A stretch of 64,000 nt of DNA from Flavobacteriaceae bacterium MAR_2010_72 (GCA_003550275.1 QXCW01000002.1:3099501-3163500), one strand, 5' to 3'. Counted from the first letter of the stretch, positions 23,735-33,927 are shown. The notes: generated by a model from the sequence alone, not told the origin. A program made the numbers and translations.

Positions 23735-26700
23735 ATGACTAAAAACAAAAAACAAGTCGATAAGGAATTTGGTTTATCGTCTTGGGCTATCAACAATAAA
23801 ACCACGATGTATGTACTCATTTTGGTAATCTTTTATTTAGGTGTGACTGCTTTTTTCAGTATGCCTAGAGAAAATTTTCCTGAGGTGAATGAAACAAAAA
23901 TCTATGTGAGCTCGGTTTTTCCGGGTAACACAGCAGAAGATATTGAAAAACTCATTAGTGATCCTTTAGAAGACAAATTAAAAACGGTGAGCAATGTGGT
24001 CGAGATTACCTCAACATCGCAAGAAGACTATTCGATGCTTATTGTAGAATTTGATGAAAATATAACGGTTGATAAGGCCAAGCAAAAAGTAAAGGACGAG
24101 ATTGATACTGAAACATCAAGTGAAGATTGGCCAACCTTTAATGGTGCTAAAGTAGAACCTGATGTATTTGAGTTGAGCATGTCTGAAGAAATGCCCATCT
24201 TAAATATTAATATTTCAGGTGACTATCCTGTTGAAAAACTAAAAGAGTTTGGCGAATATCTTCAGGATGAAATTGAAAATCTTCTAGAAATCAAAAAAGT
24301 GGATATCCGAGGCGCACAGGACAAAGAGGTTGAGGTTGCCGTGGATATTTACAAAATGATGGCGGCACAAGTTACGTTTAATGACATCATTGGTGCCATC
24401 AATGGAGGAAACGTCACCATGTCTGCAGGTAATTTAAAAGCCAGTGGCCAACGACGTACGATTCGGGTTTTGGGAGAAATAGAAAGCCCTTCAGAGCTAG
24501 AAAATTTCGTGGTCAAATCTGAAAACGGAGATGCCATTTATCTTAAGGATGTGGCTACCGTAACTTTTAAAGAAGAAGACCAGACTACCTATGCTCGTGA
24601 ATACGGGGCTCCAGTAGTGATGTTGGATGTTAAAAAGCGTGCAGGTAAAAACATGGTAGCTGCCGCCGAACAGATTCAGCAAATTGTAAAAAATGCGAAA
24701 GCCAATGTATTTCCTGCAGATTTAAAAGTAACAATTACCAACGATCAGTCATCGGTGACTATTGGTCAAGTTGATGATTTGGTCAACAATATCATTTTCG
24801 GGGTCATTCTAGTTGTTACCGTTTTAATGTTCTTTTTAGGATTCAAGAATGCCATATTCGTAGGGTTTGCAATACCCATGTCTATGTTCATGTCCCTCAT
24901 GATCTTAAACATTATTGGCTACAGTTTAAATACTATGGTGCTGTTCGCATTGATTATGGGTCTGGGTATGCTGGTTGATAACGGTATTGTAGTGGTTGAA
25001 AACGTGTACCGATTAATGGATGAGGAAGGTATGAGCCGACTTCAAGCCGCTAAAAAAGGAATTGGTGAAATCGCATTTCCTATAATTATTTCTACGCTAA
25101 CCACCGTTGCGGCGTTTGTACCGCTAGGTCTTTGGCCAGGAATTATGGGAGAGTTCATGAAAATTTTGCCCATTACATTATCCGTAGTTTTAGGGTCTTC
25201 ATTATTTGTGGCCATATTTTTTAACTCTGTATTGGTTTCTCAATTTATGAATATTGAGGATAAAAACATGCCATTAAAACGCATCGTTAAAATGACGATT
25301 ATAATGGTGCTCATGGGAATTTTTGTTTATGTAGTTGCTGGCGAATATAGAGCGCTTGGCACCCTTATGATTTTTACTGCTGCTATGCTTTGGGTGTATA
25401 GACTGTTTTTACGAAAATGGGCTAATAACTTTCAAAAGCATACGTTGGTAAAACTTGAAAACTGGTACGAACGCCAATTACGTCGCGCTTTAACAGGAAG
25501 AAAGCCTTATATCTTAACTATTGGCATCTTCGGATTATTGATACTTGCCTTTGTTGCATTTGGTATATCAATGGCTACCCAAAGAACCAAGGTCGAATTC
25601 TTTCCAGACAACAAACCCAATCAAATTATAGTCTATATAGAATATCCTCAAGGAACGGCGATTGAAAAAACCAATGCCATTACCAAAGAAATTGAACAAC
25701 ATGTTTATTCGGTTTTAGACGACAGTCAATATAAAGATGGTGATTATAACTTTTTGGTAGAAAGTGCTGTTTCCCAGGTTGGTGAAGGCGCTGGAAATCC
25801 ACAAACCGATGGAGGTTCAGCTGCCGAAATGCCTCATAAAGCTAAAATCACAGCGTCCATGCGCGAGTTTAAGTATAGACGTGGTGAGGATAGTGAATTG
25901 TTGCGTCAAAAAGTACAAACTGCTTTAGTGGGCATTTATCCAGGCGTATTGATTTCTGTTGAAAAAAATATGGATGGCCCACCTGCTGGTGCTCCAATCA
26001 ACATAGAACTTCAAGGCAAGGATTATAATGAACTTATTGCTACGGCAGAAACTATGCGCGAATTTATCAATAGCAAGAATATTCCTGGAATTGACGAACT
26101 CAAAATCGATGTAAATAAGGACAAGCCAACCATGCGCGTGACCATTGATCGTGAAAAAGCAGGAGAATTGGGTGTCAATGCATCGCAGGTTGGACAACAA
26201 TTGCGCAACTCTATCTTTGGGTCTAAAGCAGGGATTTATAAACACGACGGCGATGACTATGATATTTATGTGCGTTTTAATGAAGAGAACCGTTATAACA
26301 CAAGCGCCTTATTTAACCAAAACATAACGTTTAGGGATAACACGGGGAAAATAAAAGACATTCCTATTTCTGCCATTGCAAAGCATGAAAATACGTCTGG
26401 ATTTAGTGCTATTAAACATAAGGATACCAAGCGGGTAGTTACTGTTTATTCAGCGTTGGCACCTGGATATACCGATGCAGGGGCGATTGTGGCTCAAATT
26501 CAAAATGAAATGAAAAGCTACAATAGCTTGCCCAATACCGTTCAAATTGACTATACTGGACAAATTGAAGAACAAAATAAACAAATGGCCTTTTTAATGG
26601 GTGCCTTTTTTACTGGATTGGGATTAATATTTTTTATATTGATTTTTCAGTTTAACTCGGTTTCAAAGCCTGGCATTATTATGCTGGCTATTTTATTGAG

Positions 26701-27202
26701 CTTTATTGGCGTATTTGGAGGAATAGTAATAACTGGCAGCGCATTCGTTATCATGATGACCATGGTCGGGATTATATCCCTAGCTGGAATTGTTGTAAAT
26801 AATGGCGTGGTATTATTAGACTATGCACAGCTTTTAATAGACCGTAAGAAAAACGACCTCAATATGGATGCAACTGACTATTTAAGCAGCAATGACCTTT
26901 TTGAAAGTATCGTTAAAGCTGGAAAGGCGCGTTTAAGACCTGTATTGCTAACTGCTATTACAACTATTCTTGGGTTAATTCCGCTGGCAATTGGTTGGAA
27001 TATCAACTTTTTCACTCTTTTCAAGGATTTCAATCCTAATATTTATATTGGTGGTGACAACGTTGTATTTTGGGGGCCATTAGCTTGGACGGTGATTTAT
27101 GGCTTATTGATCGCTACGTTTTTAACCTTAATTGTTGTACCTGTATTATTCTTTTTAAGCATGAAATTTAAGATGTGGTTACGGGTTAAATTGAGTACTT
27201 AA
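23735..27202 (+). CDS. RND-family efflux permease
   Basis: A 1155-residue inner-membrane antiporter with the AcrB-type duplicated layout: a first membrane span at about 25-45, two large periplasmic loops, and membrane blocks at about 345-545 and 950-1150. The fourth span carries GMLVDNGIVVVENVYR, where the second Asp of the AcrB proton pair (Asp-Asp) is Asn. This Asp-Asn form occurs in other RND branches, so it is not evidence of inactivity. The permease lies last in the tetR-tolC-MFP-RND operon. The exported compound is unknown. Confidence 0.95.
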   Translation: MTKNKKQVDKEFGLSSWAINNKTTMYVLILVIFYLGVTAFFSMPRENFPEVNETKIYVSSVFPGNTAEDIEKLISDPLEDKLKTVSNVVEITSTSQEDYSMLIVEFDENITVDKAKQKVKDEIDTETSSEDWPTFNGAKVEPDVFELSMSEEMPILNINISGDYPVEKLKEFGEYLQDEIENLLEIKKVDIRGAQDKEVEVAVDIYKMMAAQVTFNDIIGAINGGNVTMSAGNLKASGQRRTIRVLGEIESPSELENFVVKSENGDAIYLKDVATVTFKEEDQTTYAREYGAPVVMLDVKKRAGKNMVAAAEQIQQIVKNAKANVFPADLKVTITNDQSSVTIGQVDDLVNNIIFGVILVVTVLMFFLGFKNAIFVGFAIPMSMFMSLMILNIIGYSLNTMVLFALIMGLGMLVDNGIVVVENVYRLMDEEGMSRLQAAKKGIGEIAFPIIISTLTTVAAFVPLGLWPGIMGEFMKILPITLSVVLGSSLFVAIFFNSVLVSQFMNIEDKNMPLKRIVKMTIIMVLMGIFVYVVAGEYRALGTLMIFTAAMLWVYRLFLRKWANNFQKHTLVKLENWYERQLRRALTGRKPYILTIGIFGLLILAFVAFGISMATQRTKVEFFPDNKPNQIIVYIEYPQGTAIEKTNAITKEIEQHVYSVLDDSQYKDGDYNFLVESAVSQVGEGAGNPQTDGGSAAEMPHKAKITASMREFKYRRGEDSELLRQKVQTALVGIYPGVLISVEKNMDGPPAGAPINIELQGKDYNELIATAETMREFINSKNIPGIDELKIDVNKDKPTMRVTIDREKAGELGVNASQVGQQLRNSIFGSKAGIYKHDGDDYDIYVRFNEENRYNTSALFNQNITFRDNTGKIKDIPISAIAKHENTSGFSAIKHKDTKRVVTVYSALAPGYTDAGAIVAQIQNEMKSYNSLPNTVQIDYTGQIEEQNKQMAFLMGAFFTGLGLIFFILIFQFNSVSKPGIIMLAILLSFIGVFGGIVITGSAFVIMMTMVGIISLAGIVVNNGVVLLDYAQLLIDRKKNDLNMDATDYLSSNDLFESIVKAGKARLRPVLLTAITTILGLIPLAIGWNINFFTLFKDFNPNIYIGGDNVVFWGPLAWTVIYGLLIATFLTLIVVPVLFFLSMKFKMWLRVKLST

Positions 27203-27352
27203 AAAGTTCAATTGCTATTTGGTGTTTTCAATTAAAAATAACGGCTAGGGACTAGTGTGAGCTAAAAAATTTCTTCCTAGTAATTTTATTAGTGTTTTAA
27301 TAGTAACTTTATGGTTTAATACCTTGTAGTATATCTAAATGATTACAAAATC

Positions 27353-28105
27353 ATGGAATGTGCCACCATTTGTTATAGTAGATCGCATTTTTTTCCAATG
27401 CATTTACATCCAGACCTGTTTACGTTCTCCTATATTTTAGGAGGAAGTGCACGTTTGATATTAAAAAACGCTTCCATAATTTTAAAAGAAAACGATTTTG
27501 TAATTATTCCGCCCTATGTTGCCCATCAAACACAAATAGACGATTTTTTTTATTACAAGGTTATAAGAGTACCTAAATCGTATTCATTTATTGAGGAGTC
27601 AAATGACGATTCCCGAGTAATGGTTATACCAAATGGATTTACATACAAACCGCATTTTGATGCTTGGTTTGATTCCATTCAACAAAATCCAGTTGATTTG
27701 ATGGCTTCTAAAGCCGAACCACTTGATGTACCCGACATTTTCAAAGGTTACTTAAAAAACCCCAGTTCAAATACGGATAGATTACAAGAGCTTTTAAAAA
27801 CAACCATCATTCATTTTGAGACCAACTATAATAGACCCATTCTCGTTGAGGAGCTTTCAGATTTAACCTATTTAAGTGAGAGCCATTTGCAGCGGCTATT
27901 TAAAAATAAAGTAGGCATTTCACCCATGCGCTACCTCTTAAATTTAAGAATTGAGAAAGCCAAGGCATATATAAAAACAAATGACCGTTTTACTGATATC
28001 GCCTATGACACTGGGTTTTATGATCAAAGTCATTTTAATAAGTATTTTAAAATGAATGTTGGCATGACTCCCAAGCGGTATGCCGGACTCATAAAAAATG
28101 ATTGA
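27353..28105 (+). CDS. AraC-family transcriptional regulator
   Basis: A 250-residue regulator with an N-terminal cupin-like sensor domain (about 10-90; FPMHLHPDLFTFSYI and the PPYVAHQTQ stretch) and a C-terminal double helix-turn-helix (about 155-248; EELSDLTYLSESHLQRLFK and FTDIAYDTGFYDQSHFNKYFK). It ends 56 nt before the aminotransferase-like gene on the same strand and probably controls it. The 150-nt region upstream has no clear consensus promoter. Confidence 0.92.
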   Translation: MECATICYSRSHFFPMHLHPDLFTFSYILGGSARLILKNASIILKENDFVIIPPYVAHQTQIDDFFYYKVIRVPKSYSFIEESNDDSRVMVIPNGFTYKPHFDAWFDSIQQNPVDLMASKAEPLDVPDIFKGYLKNPSSNTDRLQELLKTTIIHFETNYNRPILVEELSDLTYLSESHLQRLFKNKVGISPMRYLLNLRIEKAKAYIKTNDRFTDIAYDTGFYDQSHFNKYFKMNVGMTPKRYAGLIKND

Positions 28106-28161
28106 ATTTTACAATTTTAAGTAATTAATATTGATGTACTTGCATAAAAATTAAGACTCCT

Positions 28162-29463
28162 ATGCAAGAATTAAATTTAGATGAATTTAAAACGGCACAA
28201 AATTCACTCATCCGATACTGTGGAGAGTTTACTCCATTTATTGCCGAAAAAGCCTCTGGAAGCTATATCTATGATAAGCACGGTCAGGCGGTATTAGATT
28301 TTACATCTGGACAAATGTGTTCGGTATTTGGGCATAATCACCCCAAAATTGTTGAAATATTAAAGCAAGCTGGTGACAAAGCCATACACTTATTAAGTGC
28401 AATTTTATCACCACCCGTAATTGAATTATCGATAGAATTAACAAAAGCACTCCCAGAGTCGCTGTCTAAATGTATTTTTTTAAATACGGGTTCTGAATCT
28501 AATGAAGTCGCTATTCGAATGGCCAAACTCTACAGTGGCGGTCACGAAATTATTGGCTTTTCAGGGTCTTGGCATGGCATGACAGCAGGAGCACAATCCT
28601 ACACTTATTCTAAAACCAGAAGGGGTTACGGACCAAACATCCCCGGAAGTTTGATGATTCCTGCTCCTTATGAATATCGTTGCCCAATTGCCCACTGTGC
28701 TGGGAGTTGTGATAATACCTGTTTAGAAGTAGGCATGAAAATGTGTGATCAACAATCTGTTGGAGCCTATGCAGCATTAATTGCCGAACCTTTATTAAGT
28801 GCTGCAGGAATGATAGAACTAAAACCTAGCTATGTAAAACGATTGAAAGAATTGTGTGACGAACGTGGGTTGTTGCTCATATTTGATGAAGCTCAAACCG
28901 CATTAGGGCGATTAGGCAAAACCTTTGCGTTTGAAGATTATGAAGTTGTTCCTGATTTTCTAACCTTATCAAAAACCCTAGGAGGCGGACTACCCCTTGC
29001 TGCAACAATAACCTCAAGCAAAATAGAAGAAGAATGTTTTAACAAAGGCTTTGTGTTTATTACCTCCCATGTTTCAGATCCATTTTGTGCTTCGTTTGGT
29101 TTAGCTTCTTTTCAAATTTTATATGAAGAAAACCTTGCTGAAGCTGCTCAAAATAAAGGAGCTTATTTAAAACAACTCTTGTTAGAATTACAAATTAAGC
29201 ACGAATGTATTGGTGATGTAAGAGGCAAGGGACTTTTGTTGGGTGTGGAAATAGTAAAAGATAGAAACACAAAAATTCCTGATGACAATTTAGGTTTTGA
29301 AATTTGCAATCGATGCCTTCAATTAGGATTAAACATGAACATTGTACGAATGAAAGGCTACGGAAGTGTTTTTAGAATTGCACCGCCACTAACTATTTCT
29401 TTTGAAGAGATCGATTTAGGAATTAGCATATTAGACCAAGCCATTACAGATTGTAGGGTCTAA
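28162..29463 (+). CDS. 2,2-dialkylglycine decarboxylase-like PLP enzyme
   Basis: This 433-residue class III aminotransferase-fold enzyme resembles Burkholderia dialkylglycine decarboxylase throughout (DFTSGQM, ESNEVAIRMAKL, SWHGMT, DVRGKGLLLGVEIVKD, FRIAPPLT). As I recall that enzyme, key residues map with a constant offset of one: Gln51 (Q52), Trp137 (W138), Met140 (M141), Lys271 (PLP lysine K272) and Arg405 (R406). The Q52 position separates decarboxylases from GABA-type transaminases. One active-site position (S215) appears to be Ala214. The enzyme would decarboxylate amino acids such as 2-aminoisobutyrate and transfer the amino group to pyruvate. A Cys cluster (RCPIAHCAGSCDNTC, near 174-188) is extra. 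The substrate remains inferred. Confidence 0.85.
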   Translation: MQELNLDEFKTAQNSLIRYCGEFTPFIAEKASGSYIYDKHGQAVLDFTSGQMCSVFGHNHPKIVEILKQAGDKAIHLLSAILSPPVIELSIELTKALPESLSKCIFLNTGSESNEVAIRMAKLYSGGHEIIGFSGSWHGMTAGAQSYTYSKTRRGYGPNIPGSLMIPAPYEYRCPIAHCAGSCDNTCLEVGMKMCDQQSVGAYAALIAEPLLSAAGMIELKPSYVKRLKELCDERGLLLIFDEAQTALGRLGKTFAFEDYEVVPDFLTLSKTLGGGLPLAATITSSKIEEECFNKGFVFITSHVSDPFCASFGLASFQILYEENLAEAAQNKGAYLKQLLLELQIKHECIGDVRGKGLLLGVEIVKDRNTKIPDDNLGFEICNRCLQLGLNMNIVRMKGYGSVFRIAPPLTISFEEIDLGISILDQAITDCRV

Positions 29464-29504
29464 ACAATATGTTATTACTTTAGTTGAACATTAACTAAGA
29501 AATA

Positions 29505-29538
29505 AAAAAAGAGGTTGTGAATTCACAACCTCTTTTTT
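29505..29538. terminator. bidirectional terminator between the decarboxylase-like gene and susD
   Basis: An unbroken palindrome with arms GAGGTTGTGAA/TTCACAACCTC flanked by six A and six T. It ends the plus-strand decarboxylase message and the minus-strand susCD message. Confidence 0.88.
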
Positions 29539-29557
29539 ATACTGCCAAATACAAATT

Positions 29558-30889
29558 CTATTGTGTATCTGTTAACGGAACAGGGAATTTATTGTAAACT
29601 ACATCTCCAGCTCTATCAGTTGGTAAGGTATTAGATAAATTATACCTTCTTAAGTCAAACATTCTATGGTTTTCACACCATAATGAATAACGTCTTTGTC
29701 TCAACATTTCAGTAACTAAAGAAGCATCATCAGTTGCTCCTAAATAGCCTGGCAAACCAGCCGCATTTCTAATAATATTTAAAGCATCCCTAGCCTCGAT
29801 ATTATCATTTCCTATTTGTGCTTCGGCATAAACCAATATTAGCTCCTCGTTTCTAAGCATATCTATAGGTGACACATTTGTTGCATATAAACGCGTTTCA
29901 TGCGTTCCGTTTAAACCATCTTGAGAAGTTGGATTAGGTCTTACAGCCGATTTAGCGGCTACTCTCGCATCTCCAAATTCTGCATCGTTTATCCAACTGT
30001 TATGTACAATAATTTGATCTCCATTATTAGGCTCCGCCACCGTAGAAGGTCCTTTATAAACGCCATTGGTAAGGTCTCCACTACTTGTACTAAATACATG
30101 CTTAGGGCCAACTGTTAAATCGCCGCCCAAGTCCATATGTGAAGCCGCCAAGGCAGTACGTGCACCTGCTTTATCTCCTGCATAAACAGCAGCAACAGCA
30201 GCTACTCCTCTATTAAATTTCGCAAATGTTGCTGGTGTATCAAAACCAGAGAACCCTGCTAAATCAAAAAGAAACGAAGAGCCTGCCGCATTTAAATTAG
30301 TTAAACCTTCATCTAATATGGTTCTAACTTGAGCAATGGCTTCTGAAAACTCCAAAATTGGGCCTAAATTTAAATCGTCTGCCACATCTACTCGAGCTCT
30401 ATCGTAAGACTTAAGCACTTCAATTAGTTCAAAGGCAATAATGGTTTTAGCAAAGCCTATATACCCTTGTTTTTGAGCTTCAACTAAAGCGTCAGTATTA
30501 TTTACTGCTTCGATTAGTAAATTAGCATTTTTAATTGCTCTATAACGTCCTGCCCAAGCTGCAGTTGAATAAAAGTCACTATTTTCTAATGTAGATCCAT
30601 TTTTTCCTAGCACGTTGGCCGTATTTCTAGGGTCTGCATCAAATAAGTACAACTCTCTCGCAGCTGTTCCACTTGCTGTGGTTTGGATGCCTAAAGAATT
30701 TCGCATTGTTGATTCTACACCAACAACCAAATTATTAAGTTGATTGATAGAAGCCCCTGTTAGAATTCCTTCAACACTTGGTCCATTAGGATCTGTTTGC
30801 TCATCAAAAGTACAAGAGGTTAACCCTCCTAAAAGCATAGCTACTAGTACCAGATGAACTCTCATCGTTTTTATATTACATATTTTCAT
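29558..30889 (-). CDS. SusD/RagB-type surface nutrient-binding lipoprotein
   Basis: A 443-residue lipoprotein (lipobox LTSC, Cys26 from the ATG at 30889) with the SusD helical TPR-like fold: conserved N-terminal region after DPNGPSVEG, and the C-terminal hallmark RNEELILVYAEAQ followed by RRYSLWCENHRMFDLRRY. It caps the SusC channel and binds the substrate at the cell surface. I prefer the ATG at 30889, 10 nt after the susC stop, over one at 30913 that overlaps susC; one at 30865 is also possible. No glycosidase, sulfatase or peptidase lies nearby, so the substrate cannot be guessed. Confidence 0.93.
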   Translation of the reverse strand: MKICNIKTMRVHLVLVAMLLGGLTSCTFDEQTDPNGPSVEGILTGASINQLNNLVVGVESTMRNSLGIQTTASGTAARELYLFDADPRNTANVLGKNGSTLENSDFYSTAAWAGRYRAIKNANLLIEAVNNTDALVEAQKQGYIGFAKTIIAFELIEVLKSYDRARVDVADDLNLGPILEFSEAIAQVRTILDEGLTNLNAAGSSFLFDLAGFSGFDTPATFAKFNRGVAAVAAVYAGDKAGARTALAASHMDLGGDLTVGPKHVFSTSSGDLTNGVYKGPSTVAEPNNGDQIIVHNSWINDAEFGDARVAAKSAVRPNPTSQDGLNGTHETRLYATNVSPIDMLRNEELILVYAEAQIGNDNIEARDALNIIRNAAGLPGYLGATDDASLVTEMLRQRRYSLWCENHRMFDLRRYNLSNTLPTDRAGDVVYNKFPVPLTDTQ

Positions 30890-30899
30890 ATCTCTTTTT

Positions 30900-33821
30900 T
30901 TAAAAATTAACATTTAAGTGGAAATAAAATTGTTTCGTACTTGGGAAAGGGGTTACATCAATTCCACTTGATAATCCTGCGCTACCATTGGTTGAAACTT
31001 CAGGATCATAACCCGTATAATCCGTTACGGTAAACAAGTTTCTTGCTGAAATACCTAATTTAACATTACTTATAGTATTCCCAAATGACTCTATAATATC
31101 TTGCGGGAATCTATAATACAATGCTACTTCTCTAAGTCTCAAATAGCCTGCTGGTTCAATAAATCGAGTAGCCACAAAACCAGATCCAGCTCTATCCATT
31201 CCGGCTTGAGTATCTAAGTCTGGTGTAGTTCCCCCTAAATCGGTCAATAACGTTGTTAGGTTTATGTTATCACCGCCTTTTTTCCAATGTAATAAAAACG
31301 ATAGGTCAAACTGCTTAAACAACGTAAAGTTGTTATTGAATGACATTTGAAAATCAGGTTCAGAATCGCCTATTTGAGTAGGGACGCCGTCCACAGTCCC
31401 TGCCAATTGAGTTACTGGTTTTCCTTTTTGGATGTAATAGGTTCCTAAACCTAATCCAAACCCTGCTCCAGGTTGAGCAAATGCAGGAACATCCAATCTA
31501 GTTATTTCAGAATTGTTAAACCAAAATTGAACACCTGAATTCCATCTAAAATTTTCTTCATCAAAAGCATCTACATTCAAAGATAGTTCTAATCCGGTGT
31601 TTTCTAAGTCAGCTAAATTGGTGGTTTCTGTTGCAAATCCTGAAGATGTTGGCAAACCTCTACTTAATATCAGATCGTTTACTTTTCTAATATAGTAAGT
31701 AGCTTCAAAATTAACACGATTAAATAGTCTTGTATCAAAACCAAATTCAAGCTCTGTAGAAGTTTCTGGTTCTATATTTGGATCTCCTTTGGCTGGGTTG
31801 ATTGTTGATCCTCCGTTGCCTCCAATAGAAGTTGCATTTAAACTAGTAAATAAAGCACCAAATCCTGCTGGCGCACCTGTTTCACCATATGCAGCTCTTA
31901 ACTTAAATTGATTTATGGTTTCTGATTCCCAAAAATCAAAATTATTCAAGTTAACCGCTAAAGAAGCTTTTGGAAATCCATAAAATTTATTGGGATCTCC
32001 ATTTAATGTTGACTTATCCAATCTATACCCCAAGGTCGCAATAAATCTATCCTTATAATTACCTTCAACTTGTGCAAAATACCCAAAATTTCTAATAGAT
32101 GAAGTTGTTTGGGTTATAGCTTGATTATTTCCTTGTTCCAAATTAGTTTGTCCAGGAATTAAATCAGTCGTTGTACTTAACACTAAATCTGCCACCTGAT
32201 CAATGTAGGCGGTACCTACTTGTGTAGTTAACCCTAAATCTCCATCCATTGCATCATGATCCCAAACTAAAATGGCTTGACTGTTAAAATTAGTAAATCC
32301 GTTTTTACCAACACCAATAAAACCATTTTGCCCACTGGCTATAGTACCTTGATGTGTTTCTGGCACATAAACATTGGTTTGATTAGACAAATAGTCCAAT
32401 CCAAAACTAGTAACAAACTTAACTCTGTTGGTGTCGTCATTATACAATTTAGTGTTTACACTTAACCCTTGAATAAACCTATTATTTAAGTCTTCGTTGG
32501 AGGCTTTATCTCTAACAAAAACAGGGTTTCCTGTATAATTTGGATTACTCGGGTAAATGCCCTGTTCGTCTGGAAATAAATTAATCCATGGTCTTGTAAA
32601 AGCAAGTGTATATCCATAGCTTAACCCTCCTTCGTTTTCATTACCAGTAAAACTTCTACTAGATGAACTTCTTATGTAATTCGAGCTTAATGAAAAGTCA
32701 AACGTGTCAGAAAGTTTATGATCAATATTAGCCTTTATAGAAAAACGATCAAAGCCTGTGTTTTTGATAATACCTTCTTCATCTCTGTAAGATGCACCAA
32801 CATAAAACTTGGTTTTTTCATTACCTCCATCAACACTAACTTTTGTTTCGGTAATCAATCCCGTTTCGCCATAAATGACATCCTCATAATCAATTAATCC
32901 ACCGCTTGCGATAGCCTGATTATATAAAGTTACTTCGGCAGCATTAAATGTAGATAACACATTATCTGCAGTCCAGTTTCTCATACCCAAAGGATTAGCT
33001 ATTTCAGTAAATCCTACATCTTGACCAAAATTAAATCTGGTAACACCATCTTTACCACGTTTAGTAGTAATGATAACAACGCCGGCATTTGCTAACTGAC
33101 CATAAATGGCAGCTGCAGAAGCTCCTTTAAGAACCTCGATTTTTTCAATATCATTTGGATCGATATCTGAAAGTCTATTTGAAGAATTTTCCTCATTTCC
33201 ACGATTAGCACCTGATGCGTTTCTTAAACCCGAAGGTATTTCAACGTTATTAATGTATACTCCATCCACAATAAATAAGGGTTGGTTGTTACCGTTAATA
33301 GATGAAACCCCACGTAATCTCATTGCAATTCCACCTCCAGGCGCACCTGAAGCGGACACAATATTTACACCTGTCAACTTCCCATATAAGGCTCCATCAA
33401 CAGTTGTTTGTCCAGTATTACCTACCAATTCTGCAGCGCTCACTGTTGAGACTGCGTTGGCAAGATTACTTCGTTTTACGGAAGACCCTAAACCTGTAAT
33501 TACAACTTCATTAAGCGCAGTTGCAGATTCCTGTAACGTGACATTTACAGTTCTAGCTGAAGAGACCAGCTCCTCATGAGTTTCAAATCCTAATGAAGAA
33601 ATTACCAAAGTCACTGGGAAGCTGTCAACATTGAGACTGAAATTTCCATCAAAATCTGATGTAGTTCCAGTAGTTGTTCCCTTAATGATAATGTTGGCGC
33701 CTCCTAGAGGCAGGCCTGTTGCTCCGTCAGTTATTGTTCCTGTAATTTGTTGGCTAAAAGCCATTAATGGACAAATTACAATAGAAAATAACAGCAACTT
33801 TAAAGATAAAGTTTTGCTCAT
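30900..33821 (-). CDS. SusC/RagA-type TonB-linked outer-membrane transporter
   Basis: A 973-residue receptor with a signal peptide (about 1-23), a carboxypeptidase-regulatory-like domain (about 25-100; TGTITDGATGLPLGGANI), the plug domain (about 115-235) and a C-terminal 22-stranded barrel ending in Phe. The plug shows the SusC features, including LRGVSSINGNNQPLFIVDGV. It imports a large substrate using TonB energy, with the SusD downstream in the same transcript. Upstream lies a strong inverted repeat (33895-33927). The ExbB/ExbD set at 8260-10595 could energise it. Confidence 0.95.
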   Translation of the reverse strand: MSKTLSLKLLLFSIVICPLMAFSQQITGTITDGATGLPLGGANIIIKGTTTGTTSDFDGNFSLNVDSFPVTLVISSLGFETHEELVSSARTVNVTLQESATALNEVVITGLGSSVKRSNLANAVSTVSAAELVGNTGQTTVDGALYGKLTGVNIVSASGAPGGGIAMRLRGVSSINGNNQPLFIVDGVYINNVEIPSGLRNASGANRGNEENSSNRLSDIDPNDIEKIEVLKGASAAAIYGQLANAGVVIITTKRGKDGVTRFNFGQDVGFTEIANPLGMRNWTADNVLSTFNAAEVTLYNQAIASGGLIDYEDVIYGETGLITETKVSVDGGNEKTKFYVGASYRDEEGIIKNTGFDRFSIKANIDHKLSDTFDFSLSSNYIRSSSSRSFTGNENEGGLSYGYTLAFTRPWINLFPDEQGIYPSNPNYTGNPVFVRDKASNEDLNNRFIQGLSVNTKLYNDDTNRVKFVTSFGLDYLSNQTNVYVPETHQGTIASGQNGFIGVGKNGFTNFNSQAILVWDHDAMDGDLGLTTQVGTAYIDQVADLVLSTTTDLIPGQTNLEQGNNQAITQTTSSIRNFGYFAQVEGNYKDRFIATLGYRLDKSTLNGDPNKFYGFPKASLAVNLNNFDFWESETINQFKLRAAYGETGAPAGFGALFTSLNATSIGGNGGSTINPAKGDPNIEPETSTELEFGFDTRLFNRVNFEATYYIRKVNDLILSRGLPTSSGFATETTNLADLENTGLELSLNVDAFDEENFRWNSGVQFWFNNSEITRLDVPAFAQPGAGFGLGLGTYYIQKGKPVTQLAGTVDGVPTQIGDSEPDFQMSFNNNFTLFKQFDLSFLLHWKKGGDNINLTTLLTDLGGTTPDLDTQAGMDRAGSGFVATRFIEPAGYLRLREVALYYRFPQDIIESFGNTISNVKLGISARNLFTVTDYTGYDPEVSTNGSAGLSSGIDVTPFPSTKQFYFHLNVNF

Positions 33822-33894
33822 AATTTTACATTTTTTGAATTAGACAGGCTAAATATCTTAAAAAAAAATCGATTTTAATCTATGAAAATTAAAT

Positions 33895-33927
33895 AATTCG
33901 CAATGCGAAGCCCATATATTGCGAATT
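33895..33927. promoter_or_regulatory. TTCGCAA inverted-repeat cluster between susC and aspS
   Basis: AATTCGCAAT (33895-33904) and ATTGCGAATT (33918-33927) are perfect 10-bp inverted arms. Inside, TTCGCAATGCGAA (33897-33909) is a second inverted pair around a central A. Three TTCGCA half-sites in about 30 bp suggest an operator, about 75 bp upstream of the susC start. Confidence 0.55.

Noticed and set aside
33106-33579. 157-codon plus-strand frame inside susC
   Set aside because: It is antisense to the conserved plug domain, with no promoter or recognisable protein features.
29558-33821. SusC/SusD pair as part of a polysaccharide utilisation locus
   Set aside because: No glycoside hydrolase, lyase, sulfatase or hybrid regulator is present on either side.
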